64,000 nucleotides of DNA from Bradyrhizobium huanghuaihaiense (GCF_007830635.1 NZ_VLLA01000012.1:62001-126000), one strand, 5' to 3'; counted from the stretch's first letter, positions 42,814 through 51,943 are shown. Notes: generated by a model not told the origin, from the letters alone. Program-made: numbers and translations.

Positions 42814-43632
42814 TCAGGGCAAGGGACGGTTTCGAAAATGCGCGACAATGCTCGCATGACGATCGCGTCCCGCTGCCACCAGCACCCCGTGCGCCACTTC
42901 CCGGCGGTTATAGAGGATGGGATCTCCGGAGAGGTCGCTCATCCTACCATCCGCTTCCTGCACGATCAAATCGGCCGCCGCAAGGTCCCAATCATGGCTG
43001 TTGCCGCCCGCAAAAGCCGCATCCAGCGCGCCATGGGCGACCCGGCAGAGCCGGAGCGCGAGCGAGCCGATTCGCGGGTGCAGCTTGATGTCACCGAGTG
43101 ACGGCTTCAGGCGCTCGACCAGGGGTTTTGGCCCGGCGACGCGCGAGAAGTCGAGCTCGGATCCGGCAGTAGCCCGCACGGCGGTGCCGTTGAGCGTCGT
43201 GCCTTGCCCTCGGACCGCGAAGAAGAACTCGTCGCTGGCCGGTGCGAACACCGCGGCGAGCACGGGCGTGGCGCCCTCGACCAGCGCGACGCTGACGCAC
43301 CATTCGTCATGGCCGTTGAGGTAGTTGCGCGTGCCGTCGATGGGATCGACCACCCATGTCAGCCGCCGCGACAGCCGCGTGGCATCGTCGGCGCTCTCCT
43401 CGGAGAGCCAGCCGTAGTCCGGCGTGGCGGCGCGCAGCCGCGCCTCGAGCAAATCATTGACCGCGATGTCGGCTTCCGACACCGGCGAGGACACGCCCTT
43501 GATCCACTTCTTCAGCTCGGTGCGGAACATCGACTGCGCGAGCGCGCCTGCCTCGCGCACCGTGTCTTTCAGCAGCGCCGCATCGCGGGTCAGGATGGCT
43601 TCGTCGAGCGAATTCGCGTCAGCGTCCGCCAA
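42814..43632 (-). CDS. cysQ: inositol monophosphatase family / CysQ-like phosphatase
   Basis: A 272-residue Mg-dependent phosphatase. Signature 1 is WVVDPIDGTRNYLNG and signature 2 is HDWDLAAADLIVQEADG; the first acidic metal site is WLSEESADD. The family hydrolyses inositol monophosphate, 3'-phosphoadenosine 5'-phosphate or related compounds; placement next to pmbA and the lipid A genes is usual for CysQ-like proteins of this order. The start is probably TTG at 43632, inside the pmbA stop region (14-base overlap), with GAGGG upstream. Confidence 0.88.
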   Translation of the reverse strand: MADADANSLDEAILTRDAALLKDTVREAGALAQSMFRTELKKWIKGVSSPVSEADIAVNDLLEARLRAATPDYGWLSEESADDATRLSRRLTWVVDPIDGTRNYLNGHDEWCVSVALVEGATPVLAAVFAPASDEFFFAVRGQGTTLNGTAVRATAGSELDFSRVAGPKPLVERLKPSLGDIKLHPRIGSLALRLCRVAHGALDAAFAGGNSHDWDLAAADLIVQEADGRMSDLSGDPILYNRREVAHGVLVAAGRDRHASIVAHFRNRPLP

Positions 43633-45022
43633 GCGTCAAACCCTCGATGCGCACCGTCGGCGCATTGATGCCGTAGCGGAATTCGAGATTGTTCGCCGGC
43701 TGCATCGACTTGAAGATCTCGAACAGATGGCCGGCGATCGTGACCTCGCTGACGGGATAGGTGATCTCGCCGTTCTCGATCCAGAAGCCGGAGGCGCCGC
43801 GGCTGTAATCGCCGGTGACGCCGTTGACGCCGGAGCCGATCAGGTCGGTGACGTAAAAGCCCTGCTTGATATCGGCGATCAATTCGGCCGGGCTCGGCGT
43901 GCCGGGTTCGAGGTGCAGATTGTACGGCCCCGGCGAGGGCGAGGACGAGACGCCGCGATGGGCGTGGCCGGTGGTGGCAAGGCCAAGCTCGCGCGCGGTG
44001 GCGCAATCGAGCAGCCAGGTCGTCAGCACGCCTTCGTCGACGAGGGCGGTCTTCTTCACCGCGACGCCTTCGGCATCGAAAGTCTGCGAGCGCAGGCCGC
44101 GCTTGCGCAGGGGATCATCGATGATGCGGATGTTCTTGGCGAACAGCTGCTGGCCGAGCTTGTCCTTGAGGAAGCTGGTCTTGCGCGCGATCGAGGCGCC
44201 GTTGATGGCGCCGACGACGTGGCCGACCAGCGAGCCCGCGACGCGCGGGTCGAACACGACGGGCACCTTGCAGGTCTCGACCTTGCGCGGATTGTAGCGC
44301 GCCACGGTGCGCTCGCCGGCGGAGCGGCCGACGGTTTCCGGCGACAGCAGATCGGCGCCGTGCGGCGCGGAGGTGAAATCGTAGTCGCGCTCCATGCCGG
44401 TGCCTTCGCCGGCAATCGCCGTGGCCGAGATGCCCTGGCTGGAGCGCAGATAGGAGCCGTGGAAGCCGGTCGAGGTGACGAGCACCATGCCGCCCATGCC
44501 GGCGGAGGCCGAGGCGCCGCCGGATTTTGTGACTCCCTTCACCGCGAGTGCGGCAGCTTCAGCGGCGAGCGCACGGCGCTCGAGCTCGCTGGTTGCGGGC
44601 ACATCGGGATCGAGCAGATCGAGATCGGGGAAATCGCGCGCGAGCAGCGCGGGATCGGCGAGGCCGACATATTTGTCGTCGGGCGCAACCTTCGCCATCG
44701 CCACCGCGCGTTCGGCGAGCTTGGTCACGGCATCGCCGCTGACGTCGTTGGTCGAGACCACCGCCTGGCGCTGGCCGACCAGCACGCGCAGGCCGACATC
44801 GTCGCCCTCGGACCGCTCGGATTCCTCGACACGGCCGTCGCGCACCTCGACGCCCTGCGAGACGCCGCGCACCGCGACCGCATCGGCCGCATCGGCGCCT
44901 GCGCGTTTGGCCGCCTCCACCAGCCGCTGTGCGAGATCGGACAGCGCGGACTGATCGAACAGGTCGCGATTGGCCTTGGAAGAATCCTGGGGCGAAAGCG
45001 TCGAGCTTGGTGAAGGGTTCAC
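43619..45022 (-). CDS. pmbA: TldD/PmbA family metallopeptidase-like protein
   Basis: A 467-residue PmbA (TldE) homologue. In E. coli TldD/TldE form a heterodimeric protease; PmbA is the non-zinc partner. Diagnostic parts are DAVAVRGVSQGVEVRDGRVEESERSEGDDVGLRVLVGQ near the N-terminus (by ends), PVVFDPRVAGSLVGHVVGAINGASIARKTSFL and the C-terminal GVNGVTGDYSRGASGFWIENGEI. The GTG at 45022 (MNPSPSSTL) is likely; the open frame continues to 45085. The tldD partner is not in this window. Confidence 0.92.
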   Translation of the reverse strand: MNPSPSSTLSPQDSSKANRDLFDQSALSDLAQRLVEAAKRAGADAADAVAVRGVSQGVEVRDGRVEESERSEGDDVGLRVLVGQRQAVVSTNDVSGDAVTKLAERAVAMAKVAPDDKYVGLADPALLARDFPDLDLLDPDVPATSELERRALAAEAAALAVKGVTKSGGASASAGMGGMVLVTSTGFHGSYLRSSQGISATAIAGEGTGMERDYDFTSAPHGADLLSPETVGRSAGERTVARYNPRKVETCKVPVVFDPRVAGSLVGHVVGAINGASIARKTSFLKDKLGQQLFAKNIRIIDDPLRKRGLRSQTFDAEGVAVKKTALVDEGVLTTWLLDCATARELGLATTGHAHRGVSSSPSPGPYNLHLEPGTPSPAELIADIKQGFYVTDLIGSGVNGVTGDYSRGASGFWIENGEITYPVSEVTIAGHLFEIFKSMQPANNLEFRYGINAPTVRIEGLTLGGR

Positions 45023-45295
45023 AAACGAAATCCTGTTGGGGCGGGGTTCGGGCTCGGAACGACCGAACCCACCAGATGTGCCCAAATGGTGCGGACTTCA
45101 AGCATTTTCGCCTCCCAAAAAGCTCAGATTCGCTTTTCCGGCGCAACGTCTCGTCAATCATGCGCGCCAAGGTCTTGTCAATCATGAGCCGTGGTGACGC
45201 TGGGTTAACCAGCCTTTTTAAGCGGTTTCGGAAACGGCCGCGCTAAGGTCCTCGCATCGACCGGGAACATAATCCCGGCGGGGAGAACGAAAGCC

Positions 45296-45814
45296 GTGAG
45301 GCGTCAAACATCAACATGCGGGGTCGCTCCCGCCGGGTCGAGCCGCAGCTTGCGGCTCGACCCCCTTTCCCTTCCGGTCCGCTTCGACGCGCATGATCCG
45401 CGCGCCGACGGATACACGAGGCAAATCGAGCTTCATCGCGAGCGTGTCGTGCTGCGCCGTGCCGTTCGCGGCATGCAGATGGCAATCAACGTCCGCGTCA
45501 GCGATTTCACCGGCGTCGCGCTGCGCGGCAATGACGAGGCGCAGGCGCTCGTCCTCGTCCATCGCGACCCCTCGCTATCCGTTCCGCTGCTGGTCGGCGC
45601 CGAAGCCAATGAGCTTACCGAGGCCTGGGCGATCTGGAGCGAGATCTTCGCGCTGCCGCAGCTCGACGAAGGCGCGCGCAAGCCCGCAGCCCGCCGCCGC
45701 CGCGCCAACGCAATCCGCGCCCGCCGTCCGAAATTCCTGATGCGCCGCCGCACCGGCATCGCGCGCGAGCTGCCGGTTCATCAGGGCGAGCGCGAGATCA
45801 TCGCGCGGAATTGA
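45296..45814 (+). CDS. DUF6101-like hypothetical protein
   Basis: A 172-residue cytoplasmic protein with a GTG start at 45296 and GGGGAGA upstream. It has an N-terminal beta-rich region (PVRFDAHDPRADGYTRQIEL, RVVLRRAVRGMQMAINV) and an Arg-rich C-terminus (AARRRRANAIRARRPKFLMRRRTG). It resembles a Bradyrhizobium family of unknown function that I recall as DUF6101. It is divergent from pmbA. The Arg-rich tail could bind nucleic acid, but there is no direct evidence. Confidence 0.7.
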   Translation: MRRQTSTCGVAPAGSSRSLRLDPLSLPVRFDAHDPRADGYTRQIELHRERVVLRRAVRGMQMAINVRVSDFTGVALRGNDEAQALVLVHRDPSLSVPLLVGAEANELTEAWAIWSEIFALPQLDEGARKPAARRRRANAIRARRPKFLMRRRTGIARELPVHQGEREIIARN

Positions 45815-45820
45815 AGGTGC

Positions 45821-45915
45821 CGTAGGGTGGGCAAAGCGAAAGCGTGCCCACCTCTTCCGTCGAAATCTGAGAAAGATCGTGGGCACGGCGCAAGGGCGCC
45901 TTTGCCCACCCTACG
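45821..45915. repeat. intergenic palindromic repeat, 'CGTAGGGTGGGCAAAG' family, copy 3
   Basis: Bounded by CGTAGGGTGGGCAAAGCGAA and CGCCTTTGCCCACCCTACG; occupies the gap between the DUF6101-like gene and the convergent ubiA. Confidence 0.87.
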
Positions 45916-45917
45916 AG

Positions 45918-46850
45918 TCACGCCGCCCGCATCACGGCGTCCGCGAGCAATCCCGCAAACAGCAGCGCCCCCGCGTGCTTGTTCGACTTGAACAGGCGCA
46001 GGCACAGTTCGGGATCGTCGATCCTCAAGCGCACGATCTGCCAGACCAGATGCGCGGCAAAAGCCGCAAGGCCCAGCCACGCCGGCCAGCGCACATCGCT
46101 CGAGGCCAGCGCGACGCCGATCAGCACCACCGCGAGCCCGTAGAACAGGATCAGGGCCTGATGCGTATGCGCGCCGAACAGACGCGCAGTGGACTTGACG
46201 CCGATCAGCGCGTCGTCCTCGGCATCCTGATGCGCATAGATCGTGTCATAGCCGATCACCCAGGCGATCGACCCGGCATAGAGCACCAGCGCAGTGAGGT
46301 CGATGCGTCCGAAGGTGACGGCAAAGCCCATCAGCGCGCCCCAAGAGAAGGCAAGCCCGAGGAAGACCTGCGGCCACCAGGTGATGCGCTTCATGAAAGG
46401 ATAGATGGCGACGACCGTGAGCGAGGCGATACCGGTCGCGACGGCAAAGCGGTTGAACTGGAGCAGCACGACGAGACCGATCACGCCCTGCGCGATCATG
46501 AAGGCCAGCGCCTGTTTCACGGTGATCTGCCCCGCGGGCAGCGGCCGCGAGCGCGTGCGCTCGACGCTGGCATCGAGGTCGCGGTCGGTGATGTCGTTCC
46601 AGGTGCAGCCCGCGCCACGCATCACGAAGGCGCCGATGAAGAACAGCACGATGGTGAGCGGCAGGCGGCTGATATCGTGTGCGATGCCGGCGGCGAGCGC
46701 CGCCGACCACCAGCATGGCATCAAGAGAAGCCAGGAGCCGATCGGACGATCGAAGCGGGACACGCGCAAGTAAGGCCGCGCCCAAGGCGGCGCGAGCGTA
46801 TCGACCCAGTTGCCGGTGGAGTCGGCAACGCGGGCGGATGTGTCGCTCAT
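45918..46850 (-). CDS. ubiA: 4-hydroxybenzoate polyprenyltransferase
   Basis: Inner-membrane prenyltransferase (310 residues) attaching the polyprenyl tail to 4-hydroxybenzoate in ubiquinone synthesis. The two aspartate-rich motifs are CTWNDITDRDLDASVERTRSRPLP and IGYDTIYAHQDAEDDALIGVKSTA, with about eight membrane helices. The start at 46850 (MSDTSARVAD) overlaps the stop of the upstream exported-protein gene by 4 bases; a longer frame to 47078 runs antisense through that gene and is not used. Confidence 0.95.
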   Translation of the reverse strand: MSDTSARVADSTGNWVDTLAPPWARPYLRVSRFDRPIGSWLLLMPCWWSAALAAGIAHDISRLPLTIVLFFIGAFVMRGAGCTWNDITDRDLDASVERTRSRPLPAGQITVKQALAFMIAQGVIGLVVLLQFNRFAVATGIASLTVVAIYPFMKRITWWPQVFLGLAFSWGALMGFAVTFGRIDLTALVLYAGSIAWVIGYDTIYAHQDAEDDALIGVKSTARLFGAHTHQALILFYGLAVVLIGVALASSDVRWPAWLGLAAFAAHLVWQIVRLRIDDPELCLRLFKSNKHAGALLFAGLLADAVMRAA

Positions 46851-47509
46851 CGGGTCAGGACGTTGCCGTTGAGCGTATCGAAGGTGCTGCCGCCCTTCTT
46901 GCCGGCATTGGCCTCGGGCGCCGAGCCCGAGCCCAGCACCTCGCTCAGCGATGGGCCGGCCGGACCGCGCGGCTGGTTCTGCATCTGCTGCGCAACGTTG
47001 CAGACCTTGGTCTGCATGGCCTCGGTGTTCTTGTGGCCGTCCTTCATCTGCGCGCCGACGTTCGGCGGGATTCCGCATTTGGCGGCGTTGGTCTCGATGT
47101 ACTTGATCATCTTCATTTCAGCCTGGCTGAAATTGCGGATCAGCTTGCAGGCCTCGTCCGGCGGCGCATGACGGTCGCTCGCGGCCTTGATCGCCTTGCC
47201 GCGCTTCTCCGCCTCCTCGCGCAGGGGAACGAAGGCCTTCATGCAGTCCTCACCCGGGGCTTGCGTCGGCGGGGCCGCACTGAAAGCACCAGCGCCGCCG
47301 ACCGGCGCAGCGCCGTTCACCGGAAACGAGGATTGCGGCGCCGTGCCGACGGAGGCAGTCGGGGCCGAGCCGTTCACGGGCGGAAACGCCGAACTGCTCG
47401 CGGCCTGGTTCGGCAGCGGCGCAGGGAAGGCGCTTTGCGCATAGGCGCCCGCGGCACCCATGGTGACCATGGCGGCAGTGATCGGAACCATCAGATGACG
47501 GATCATCAA
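46847..47509 (-). CDS. hypothetical exported protein
   Basis: A 220-residue protein with a signal peptide ending near AGAYAQS. A Pro/Ala/Ser-rich linker follows, and then a conserved-looking C-terminal region with cysteines (GEDCMKAFVPLREEAEKRGK, PDEACKLIRNFSQAEMKMIKYIE, AAKCGIPP and TKVCNVAQQ), perhaps paired in disulfides. No enzyme motif is seen. Its stop overlaps the ubiA start by 4 bases, so ubiA depends on this gene's promoter. Confidence 0.8.
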   Translation of the reverse strand: MMIRHLMVPITAAMVTMGAAGAYAQSAFPAPLPNQAASSSAFPPVNGSAPTASVGTAPQSSFPVNGAAPVGGAGAFSAAPPTQAPGEDCMKAFVPLREEAEKRGKAIKAASDRHAPPDEACKLIRNFSQAEMKMIKYIETNAAKCGIPPNVGAQMKDGHKNTEAMQTKVCNVAQQMQNQPRGPAGPSLSEVLGSGSAPEANAGKKGGSTFDTLNGNVLTR

Positions 47510-47717
47510 GGCAGTCTCTCCGGCAGGAGCTTACGGGGTTCGGCGTCTTCCCAATTGAAGCGCAACCAGCGTGCTCGCGTTTTTACGATTCCCGCCGGCG
47601 CTTAACAACCCGTCGAATAGGGCAAGAGCGCGGCGCGGGGACGCACCGATTCGACGATATTTACCCCCAAAACTACTGGTTTCGGTTAAGAACGGCCCCA
47701 AATTGGACCTTTGAACG

Positions 47718-48473
47718 ATGCCATCCCACGATTTTCGCGCTCCCCGCCTGTTCATCGACGCCCCCCTCGCCCAGGACGCCAGGGTCCCGCTCGACCGCGA
47801 CCAGAGCAATTATCTCGGCAATGTGCTGCGGCTGGCGGCCGGGGCCGAGGTCCTGGCCTTCAACGGCCGCGACGGCGAGTGGCAGGCCGCGATCGAAGGC
47901 CGCAAGCGGCCGGACGGCCTCGTGATCCTCCAGCAGACGCGGCCCCAGGACCGACTGGCCGACCTCACTTATGTCTTCGCCCCGCTCAAGCATGCCCGGC
48001 TCGACTACATGGTCCAGAAGGCCATCGAGATGGGCGCCGCCAGCCTGCAACCGGTCCTGACCAGGTATACCCAGGCCTCCCGGGTCAACACCGAGCGGAT
48101 GCGCGCCAATGTGGTCGAGGCGGCGGAGCAATGCGGGATCCTCAGCATCGCGACCGTGAGCGAGCCGGTGCCGCTGGAGCGGTACCTCAGCCAGCGCCCT
48201 GCCGACCGGCTCCTCATCTTTTGCGATGAGGCGGCGGACATCCAAAACCCCATTCAGAGCCTGCAAGACGCGCGCGAGGCCGGACAGGGTATCGACGTGC
48301 TGATCGGCCCCGAAGGCGGTTTTGCCGAGGAAGAGCGGGCGCTGCTGCTGCGGCAGCCCAGCATCCTGCGGCTGGCGCTCGGCCCCCGCATCATGCGGGC
48401 CGACACGGCCGCCGTCGCCGCGCTGGCGCTGGTGCAGGCGGTGCTGGGCGACTGGGGCGGCAAGACCGCCTGA
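47718..48473 (+). CDS. rsmE: 16S rRNA (uracil(1498)-N3)-methyltransferase
   Basis: SPOUT-class methyltransferase of 251 residues that methylates U1498 in helix 44 of 16S rRNA. The N-terminal PUA-like part begins PRLFIDAPL; the C-terminal SPOUT knot has the signature LIGPEGGFAEEERALL and ALGPRIMRADTAAVAALALVQ. The ATG at 47718 is divergent from the ubiA-side genes, leaving about 200 bases for two promoters. Confidence 0.95.
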   Translation: MPSHDFRAPRLFIDAPLAQDARVPLDRDQSNYLGNVLRLAAGAEVLAFNGRDGEWQAAIEGRKRPDGLVILQQTRPQDRLADLTYVFAPLKHARLDYMVQKAIEMGAASLQPVLTRYTQASRVNTERMRANVVEAAEQCGILSIATVSEPVPLERYLSQRPADRLLIFCDEAADIQNPIQSLQDAREAGQGIDVLIGPEGGFAEEERALLLRQPSILRLALGPRIMRADTAAVAALALVQAVLGDWGGKTA

Positions 48474-48618
48474 TCCGAAGCCAACCGATCCGGCATTGCC
48501 CGCCCGTTAAGCGATTGATCCTTTGGAGGTCGAAACCGCTGCCGGGCCATGCTAAGGGCTGCGCCAATTCGCCTCCCCTGCTCTGCCCCGGTTCCACCGG
48601 GGACGATGGACCCCTGAG

Positions 48619-49770
48619 ATGACCGCGACTGCCACCTCAAATGCTGCCGGCTCCGCCGCCTGGGCGGATACGCTGCTCTTGTCGTTCGCGCAGGCCGGCT
48701 ATGTCAGGGCCGAGCCCGCCATTCTGCAGCCGGCCGAACCGTTCCTGGACCTCTCCGGCGAGGACATCCGCAAGAGCCTGTACCTGACGAGCGACCTCTC
48801 CGGCGAGGAGCTCTGCCTGCGCCCGGACCTGACCATTCCGGTGGCGCGGGATTACCTCGCTTCTGGCCGGGCCGGCCAGCCGGCCGGGTTCAGCTATCTC
48901 GGACCGGTGTTCCGCTACCGCAGCGGCCAAGCCAGTGAATTCCTGCAGGCCGGCATCGAATCGTTCGGCCGCCAGGATCGCGCCGCAGCTGACGCCGAGA
49001 TGCTGGCGCTGGCGCTGGAGGCGACGGCAGCCTTCGGCGTCCGCGACGTCGAGATCCGCACCGGCGACGTGGCGCTGTTCAACGCATTGCTCGACGCGCT
49101 CAACCTCTATCCGGTCTGGCGCCGCCGCCTGGTCAAGGATTTCAACCGCAAGATCAGCCTGGAGCAGGATCTGGAGCGGCTGGCGGCCGCGGCCACCGCG
49201 ACACGCAGCGAATATGAGGGCGTGCTGGCGGCGCTTGCCGGCTCCGACCGCAAGGCGGCGCTCGCCTTCGTCACCGATCTGATGTCGATCGCCGGCACGA
49301 CCAATGTCGGCGGCCGCACCACGGCCGAGATCGCCGACCGCTTCCTCGAGCAATCGACGCTGAAGGGCGGCGCACTGCCGCGCGAAGCCATCGCCGTGCT
49401 CAAGCGCTTCCTGTCGATCGCGGGCAATCCCGACGACGCCGTCGCCGCGCTGCGCGCGCTCACCACTGACGCGAAGCTCGATCTCAATGCTGCGATCGAC
49501 CAGTTCGAGAGCCGGGTCGGCTTCATGGCCGCGCGGGGCATCGACGTGAAGCAGACACGCTTTTCGACCGCGTTCGGACGCGGGCTCGACTATTACACAG
49601 GCTTTGAATTCGAGCTGCATCACAGCGGCAACGGCGCCGAGCCGCTGGTTGCCGGCGGCCGCTATGACGGGCTGATGACCCAGCTCGGATCTAGCGAGCC
49701 GATCCCCGCCGTCGGCTTCTCGGTCTGGGTGGACGCGCTGAACCGGATCGGCCGCAAGGTGGGAGCTTAA
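48619..49770 (+). CDS. hisZ: ATP phosphoribosyltransferase regulatory subunit
   Basis: A 383-residue histidyl-tRNA synthetase paralogue that acts as regulatory subunit for HisG. It has class II synthetase-like motifs (CLRPDLTIPVARDYL, YLGPVFRYRSG, EFLQAGIESFGR and ARGIDVKQTRFSTAFGRGLDYYTGFEFEL) but is shorter than HisS. Position immediately before hisG (3 bases) supports HisZ over HisS. Together they perform the first step of histidine synthesis. Confidence 0.93.
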   Translation: MTATATSNAAGSAAWADTLLLSFAQAGYVRAEPAILQPAEPFLDLSGEDIRKSLYLTSDLSGEELCLRPDLTIPVARDYLASGRAGQPAGFSYLGPVFRYRSGQASEFLQAGIESFGRQDRAAADAEMLALALEATAAFGVRDVEIRTGDVALFNALLDALNLYPVWRRRLVKDFNRKISLEQDLERLAAAATATRSEYEGVLAALAGSDRKAALAFVTDLMSIAGTTNVGGRTTAEIADRFLEQSTLKGGALPREAIAVLKRFLSIAGNPDDAVAALRALTTDAKLDLNAAIDQFESRVGFMAARGIDVKQTRFSTAFGRGLDYYTGFEFELHHSGNGAEPLVAGGRYDGLMTQLGSSEPIPAVGFSVWVDALNRIGRKVGA

Positions 49771-49773
49771 GTC

Positions 49774-50751
49774 ATGAGCGCGCCATTCGTCCTGGCCGTT
49801 CCCTCCAAGGGCCGCCTGCAGGAAAACACTGAAGCCTTCTTCGCCCGCGCCGGCCTCAAGCTGTCGAAGGCCGGCGGCGCGCGCGACTATCGCGGCACCA
49901 TCGCAGGGCTGGACAATGTCGAGGTCGCCTATCTCTCGGCGAGCGAGATCGCATCGCAGCTGTCGCGCGGCTTCGCCCATCTCGGCGTCACCGGCGAGGA
50001 TCTGGTGCACGAGAACATCGCCGACGCCGACAACCGCGTCTCGCTGATCGAGGGGCTCGGCTTCGGCTATGCCGACGTCGTCGTCGCGGTGCCGCAGGCC
50101 TGGATCGACGTCCGCACCATGGCCGATCTCGACGACGTCACCACCGGCTTCCGCGAGCAGCATCACATGCGGATGCGGGTGGCGACCAAGTTCGTCAACC
50201 TCACCCGGGCGTTCTTCCAGAGCCACGGCATCACCGATTACCGCATCGTCGAGAGCGCAGGCGCGACCGAAGGCGCGCCGGCGGCCGGCAGCGCCGAGCT
50301 GATCGTCGACATCACCACCACGGGCGCGACGCTCGCCGCCAACGGCCTCCGCGTGCTCGACGACGGCGTGATCCTGCGCAGCCAGGCCAATCTGGTCGCC
50401 TCCAGGGAGGCCGACTGGTCGCCGCAGGCGCGCGAGACCGCGCGCGTCATCCTCGATCACATCGCAGCAAGGGCGCGCGCCAACAAGTACCGCGAGGTCC
50501 GCACCCGCTTCCGGCAGTGCGACGCCGCCCTGCTCGGCGAAGCCCACAGCCGGTTCGGCGTCGAGGCCCCGTTCGGCGGGCCGACCTCGTCGGGCATGCT
50601 GACGCTGCACTGCCCTCCAGGGCAGCTCTATGCGCTGGCGAGCTTCCTGCGCGAGCATGGCGCCGAGACCGTCTCGGTGGTCTCGCTCGACTACGTGTTC
50701 GACCGGGAGAACCCGCTGTTCGCCAAGCTCGAGGCGTTCCTGCGGCGGTGA
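49774..50751 (+). CDS. hisG: ATP phosphoribosyltransferase
   Basis: Catalyses condensation of ATP and PRPP, the first step of histidine synthesis. Visible are VPSKGRLQENTEAFF, the SEIASQLSRGFAHLGVTGEDLV region and the PRPP-binding VDITTTGATLAANGLRVLDDG motif. At 325 residues it is longer than the short HisG that normally pairs with HisZ; the extra C-terminal region (about residues 245-325, with SSGMLTLHCPPGQLYALASFLREHGAETVSVVSLDYVF by its ends) looks like the ACT-type regulatory domain of long HisG. Confidence 0.95.
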   Translation: MSAPFVLAVPSKGRLQENTEAFFARAGLKLSKAGGARDYRGTIAGLDNVEVAYLSASEIASQLSRGFAHLGVTGEDLVHENIADADNRVSLIEGLGFGYADVVVAVPQAWIDVRTMADLDDVTTGFREQHHMRMRVATKFVNLTRAFFQSHGITDYRIVESAGATEGAPAAGSAELIVDITTTGATLAANGLRVLDDGVILRSQANLVASREADWSPQARETARVILDHIAARARANKYREVRTRFRQCDAALLGEAHSRFGVEAPFGGPTSSGMLTLHCPPGQLYALASFLREHGAETVSVVSLDYVFDRENPLFAKLEAFLRR

Positions 50752-50807
50752 GCCTCAGGTCCGTTCAGCGTAGCGACAGCAAACGGCAGCTACCATATGC
50801 TGTTGAG

Positions 50808-50855
50808 ATGACCTTGCAAGAAGACTTGAACGCCCTCTGGAACCTTGATCGATGA
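50808..50855 (+). CDS. possible 15-codon leader/coupling ORF
   Basis: A small ORF (MTLQEDLNALWNLDR, then stop) ends in ATGA, overlapping the glycosyltransferase ATG at 50852 by 4 bases. The arrangement would allow translational coupling. No strong ribosome binding site was recognised upstream of it; chance cannot be excluded. Confidence 0.35.
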   Translation: MTLQEDLNALWNLDR

Positions 50856-51943
50856 CGCTGGGCTCTGACGTTTCCGCCCTGACGACCACCGCGGCCAACT
50901 CCGCCGCGAAGGGACTGTCGATTGTCGTCCCCGTCTACAACGAGGCGGCGGGCCTTGCCGCCCTGCACCAGCGCATCTGCGAGCTCGCGAGGACCTTGCG
51001 GGAGCGCTATCGCCTCGCTTGCGAGGTCGTCTATGTCGACGACGGCAGCGCGGACGCGACGCTGTCGATCGCCCGTTCGCTGCCGGCTGACGCGATCAGC
51101 GTCCAGGTGGTGTCGCTGTCGCGCAATTTCGGCAAGGAGGCGGCGCTGATGGCCGGCCTCGACCATGCCCGGCTCGGCGCCGTGATGTTCATGGACGGCG
51201 ACGGCCAGCATCCGCCGGCCCTGGTCGAGCAGCTGGTGCGGCACTGGATCGATGACGGCTACGACGTCGTCTATACCGCCAAGGCGCATCGCGACAACGA
51301 GACCTTCCTGCGCCGCCTCGCCGTGCACGGCTTCTACGCGCTGATCAATTGGGGCGCGCGCCAGAAGATCCCCGAGGACGCCGGCGATTTCCGCCTGCTG
51401 TCGCCGCGCGCCGTCGCAGCGCTCAAGCAGTTGCCGGAGCGCAATCGCTTCTTCAAGGGCCTCGCCAGCTGGATCGGCTTCCGCCAGATCCGCGTCGACT
51501 ACGAGCCGGCGCCGCGCGCCCATGGCGTCACCACCTTCAACGCCGCACGATTGCTCGGTCTGTCCATCGAGGGCCTGACCTCGTTCTCGGTGGCGCCGTT
51601 GCGTTTCGCCAGCCTGCTCGGCGTGGTGCTCGCGGGCGGCGCCTTCCTGTTCGGCCTGTCGATCCTCTGGGAGGTCTGGACCACCGGCAAGCAGGTGCCC
51701 GGCTATCCCTCGCTCGTGGTCGGCCTGATGACGATCGGCGGCGTGCAGCTCATCATGATCGGCATCGTCGGCGAATATATCGGCAAGATCCTCTCCGAGC
51801 TGAAGGCGCGCCCGATCTACTTCGTCGCCGAGCACAGCGAGAAGCATTTCGAGGCCGACAAGGCCCGGGACGCTTCAAGCCAGGGCGCTTCAAGTCAGGA
51901 CGCTTCAAGCCAGGACGCCTCGAGCAGGACGGCGGCCGAATGA
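50852..51943 (+). CDS. polyprenyl-phosphate glycosyltransferase (GT2, ArnC/GtrB/FlmF-like)
   Basis: A 363-residue GT2 enzyme with IVVPVYNE, VYVDDGSAD, NFGKEAALMAGLDHA, MDGDGQHPP and EDAGDFRLLSPRA motifs, then two C-terminal membrane helices (about residues 255-285 and 290-315). It is of the type that transfers a sugar from a nucleotide sugar to undecaprenyl phosphate. The gene overlaps the ChbG/YdjC-family deacetylase by 4 bases (ATGA), which suggests the sugar is an N-acetylhexosamine. The C-terminus has DASSQ-type repeats encoded by a 15-base tandem repeat. Confidence 0.9.
   Translation: MTLGSDVSALTTTAANSAAKGLSIVVPVYNEAAGLAALHQRICELARTLRERYRLACEVVYVDDGSADATLSIARSLPADAISVQVVSLSRNFGKEAALMAGLDHARLGAVMFMDGDGQHPPALVEQLVRHWIDDGYDVVYTAKAHRDNETFLRRLAVHGFYALINWGARQKIPEDAGDFRLLSPRAVAALKQLPERNRFFKGLASWIGFRQIRVDYEPAPRAHGVTTFNAARLLGLSIEGLTSFSVAPLRFASLLGVVLAGGAFLFGLSILWEVWTTGKQVPGYPSLVVGLMTIGGVQLIMIGIVGEYIGKILSELKARPIYFVAEHSEKHFEADKARDASSQGASSQDASSQDASSRTAAE
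51869..51927. repeat. 15-base tandem repeat in the glycosyltransferase 3' end
   Basis: Four units of GACGCTTCAAGCCAG or close variants run in tandem, encoding DASSQ, GASSQ, DASSQ and DASSR. The last copy is degenerate. Copy number is likely variable between strains. Confidence 0.9.

Noticed and set aside
48637..50658. 673-residue minus-strand frame across hisZ and hisG
   Set aside because: Antisense shadow of two confidently identified histidine genes; no recognisable domain.
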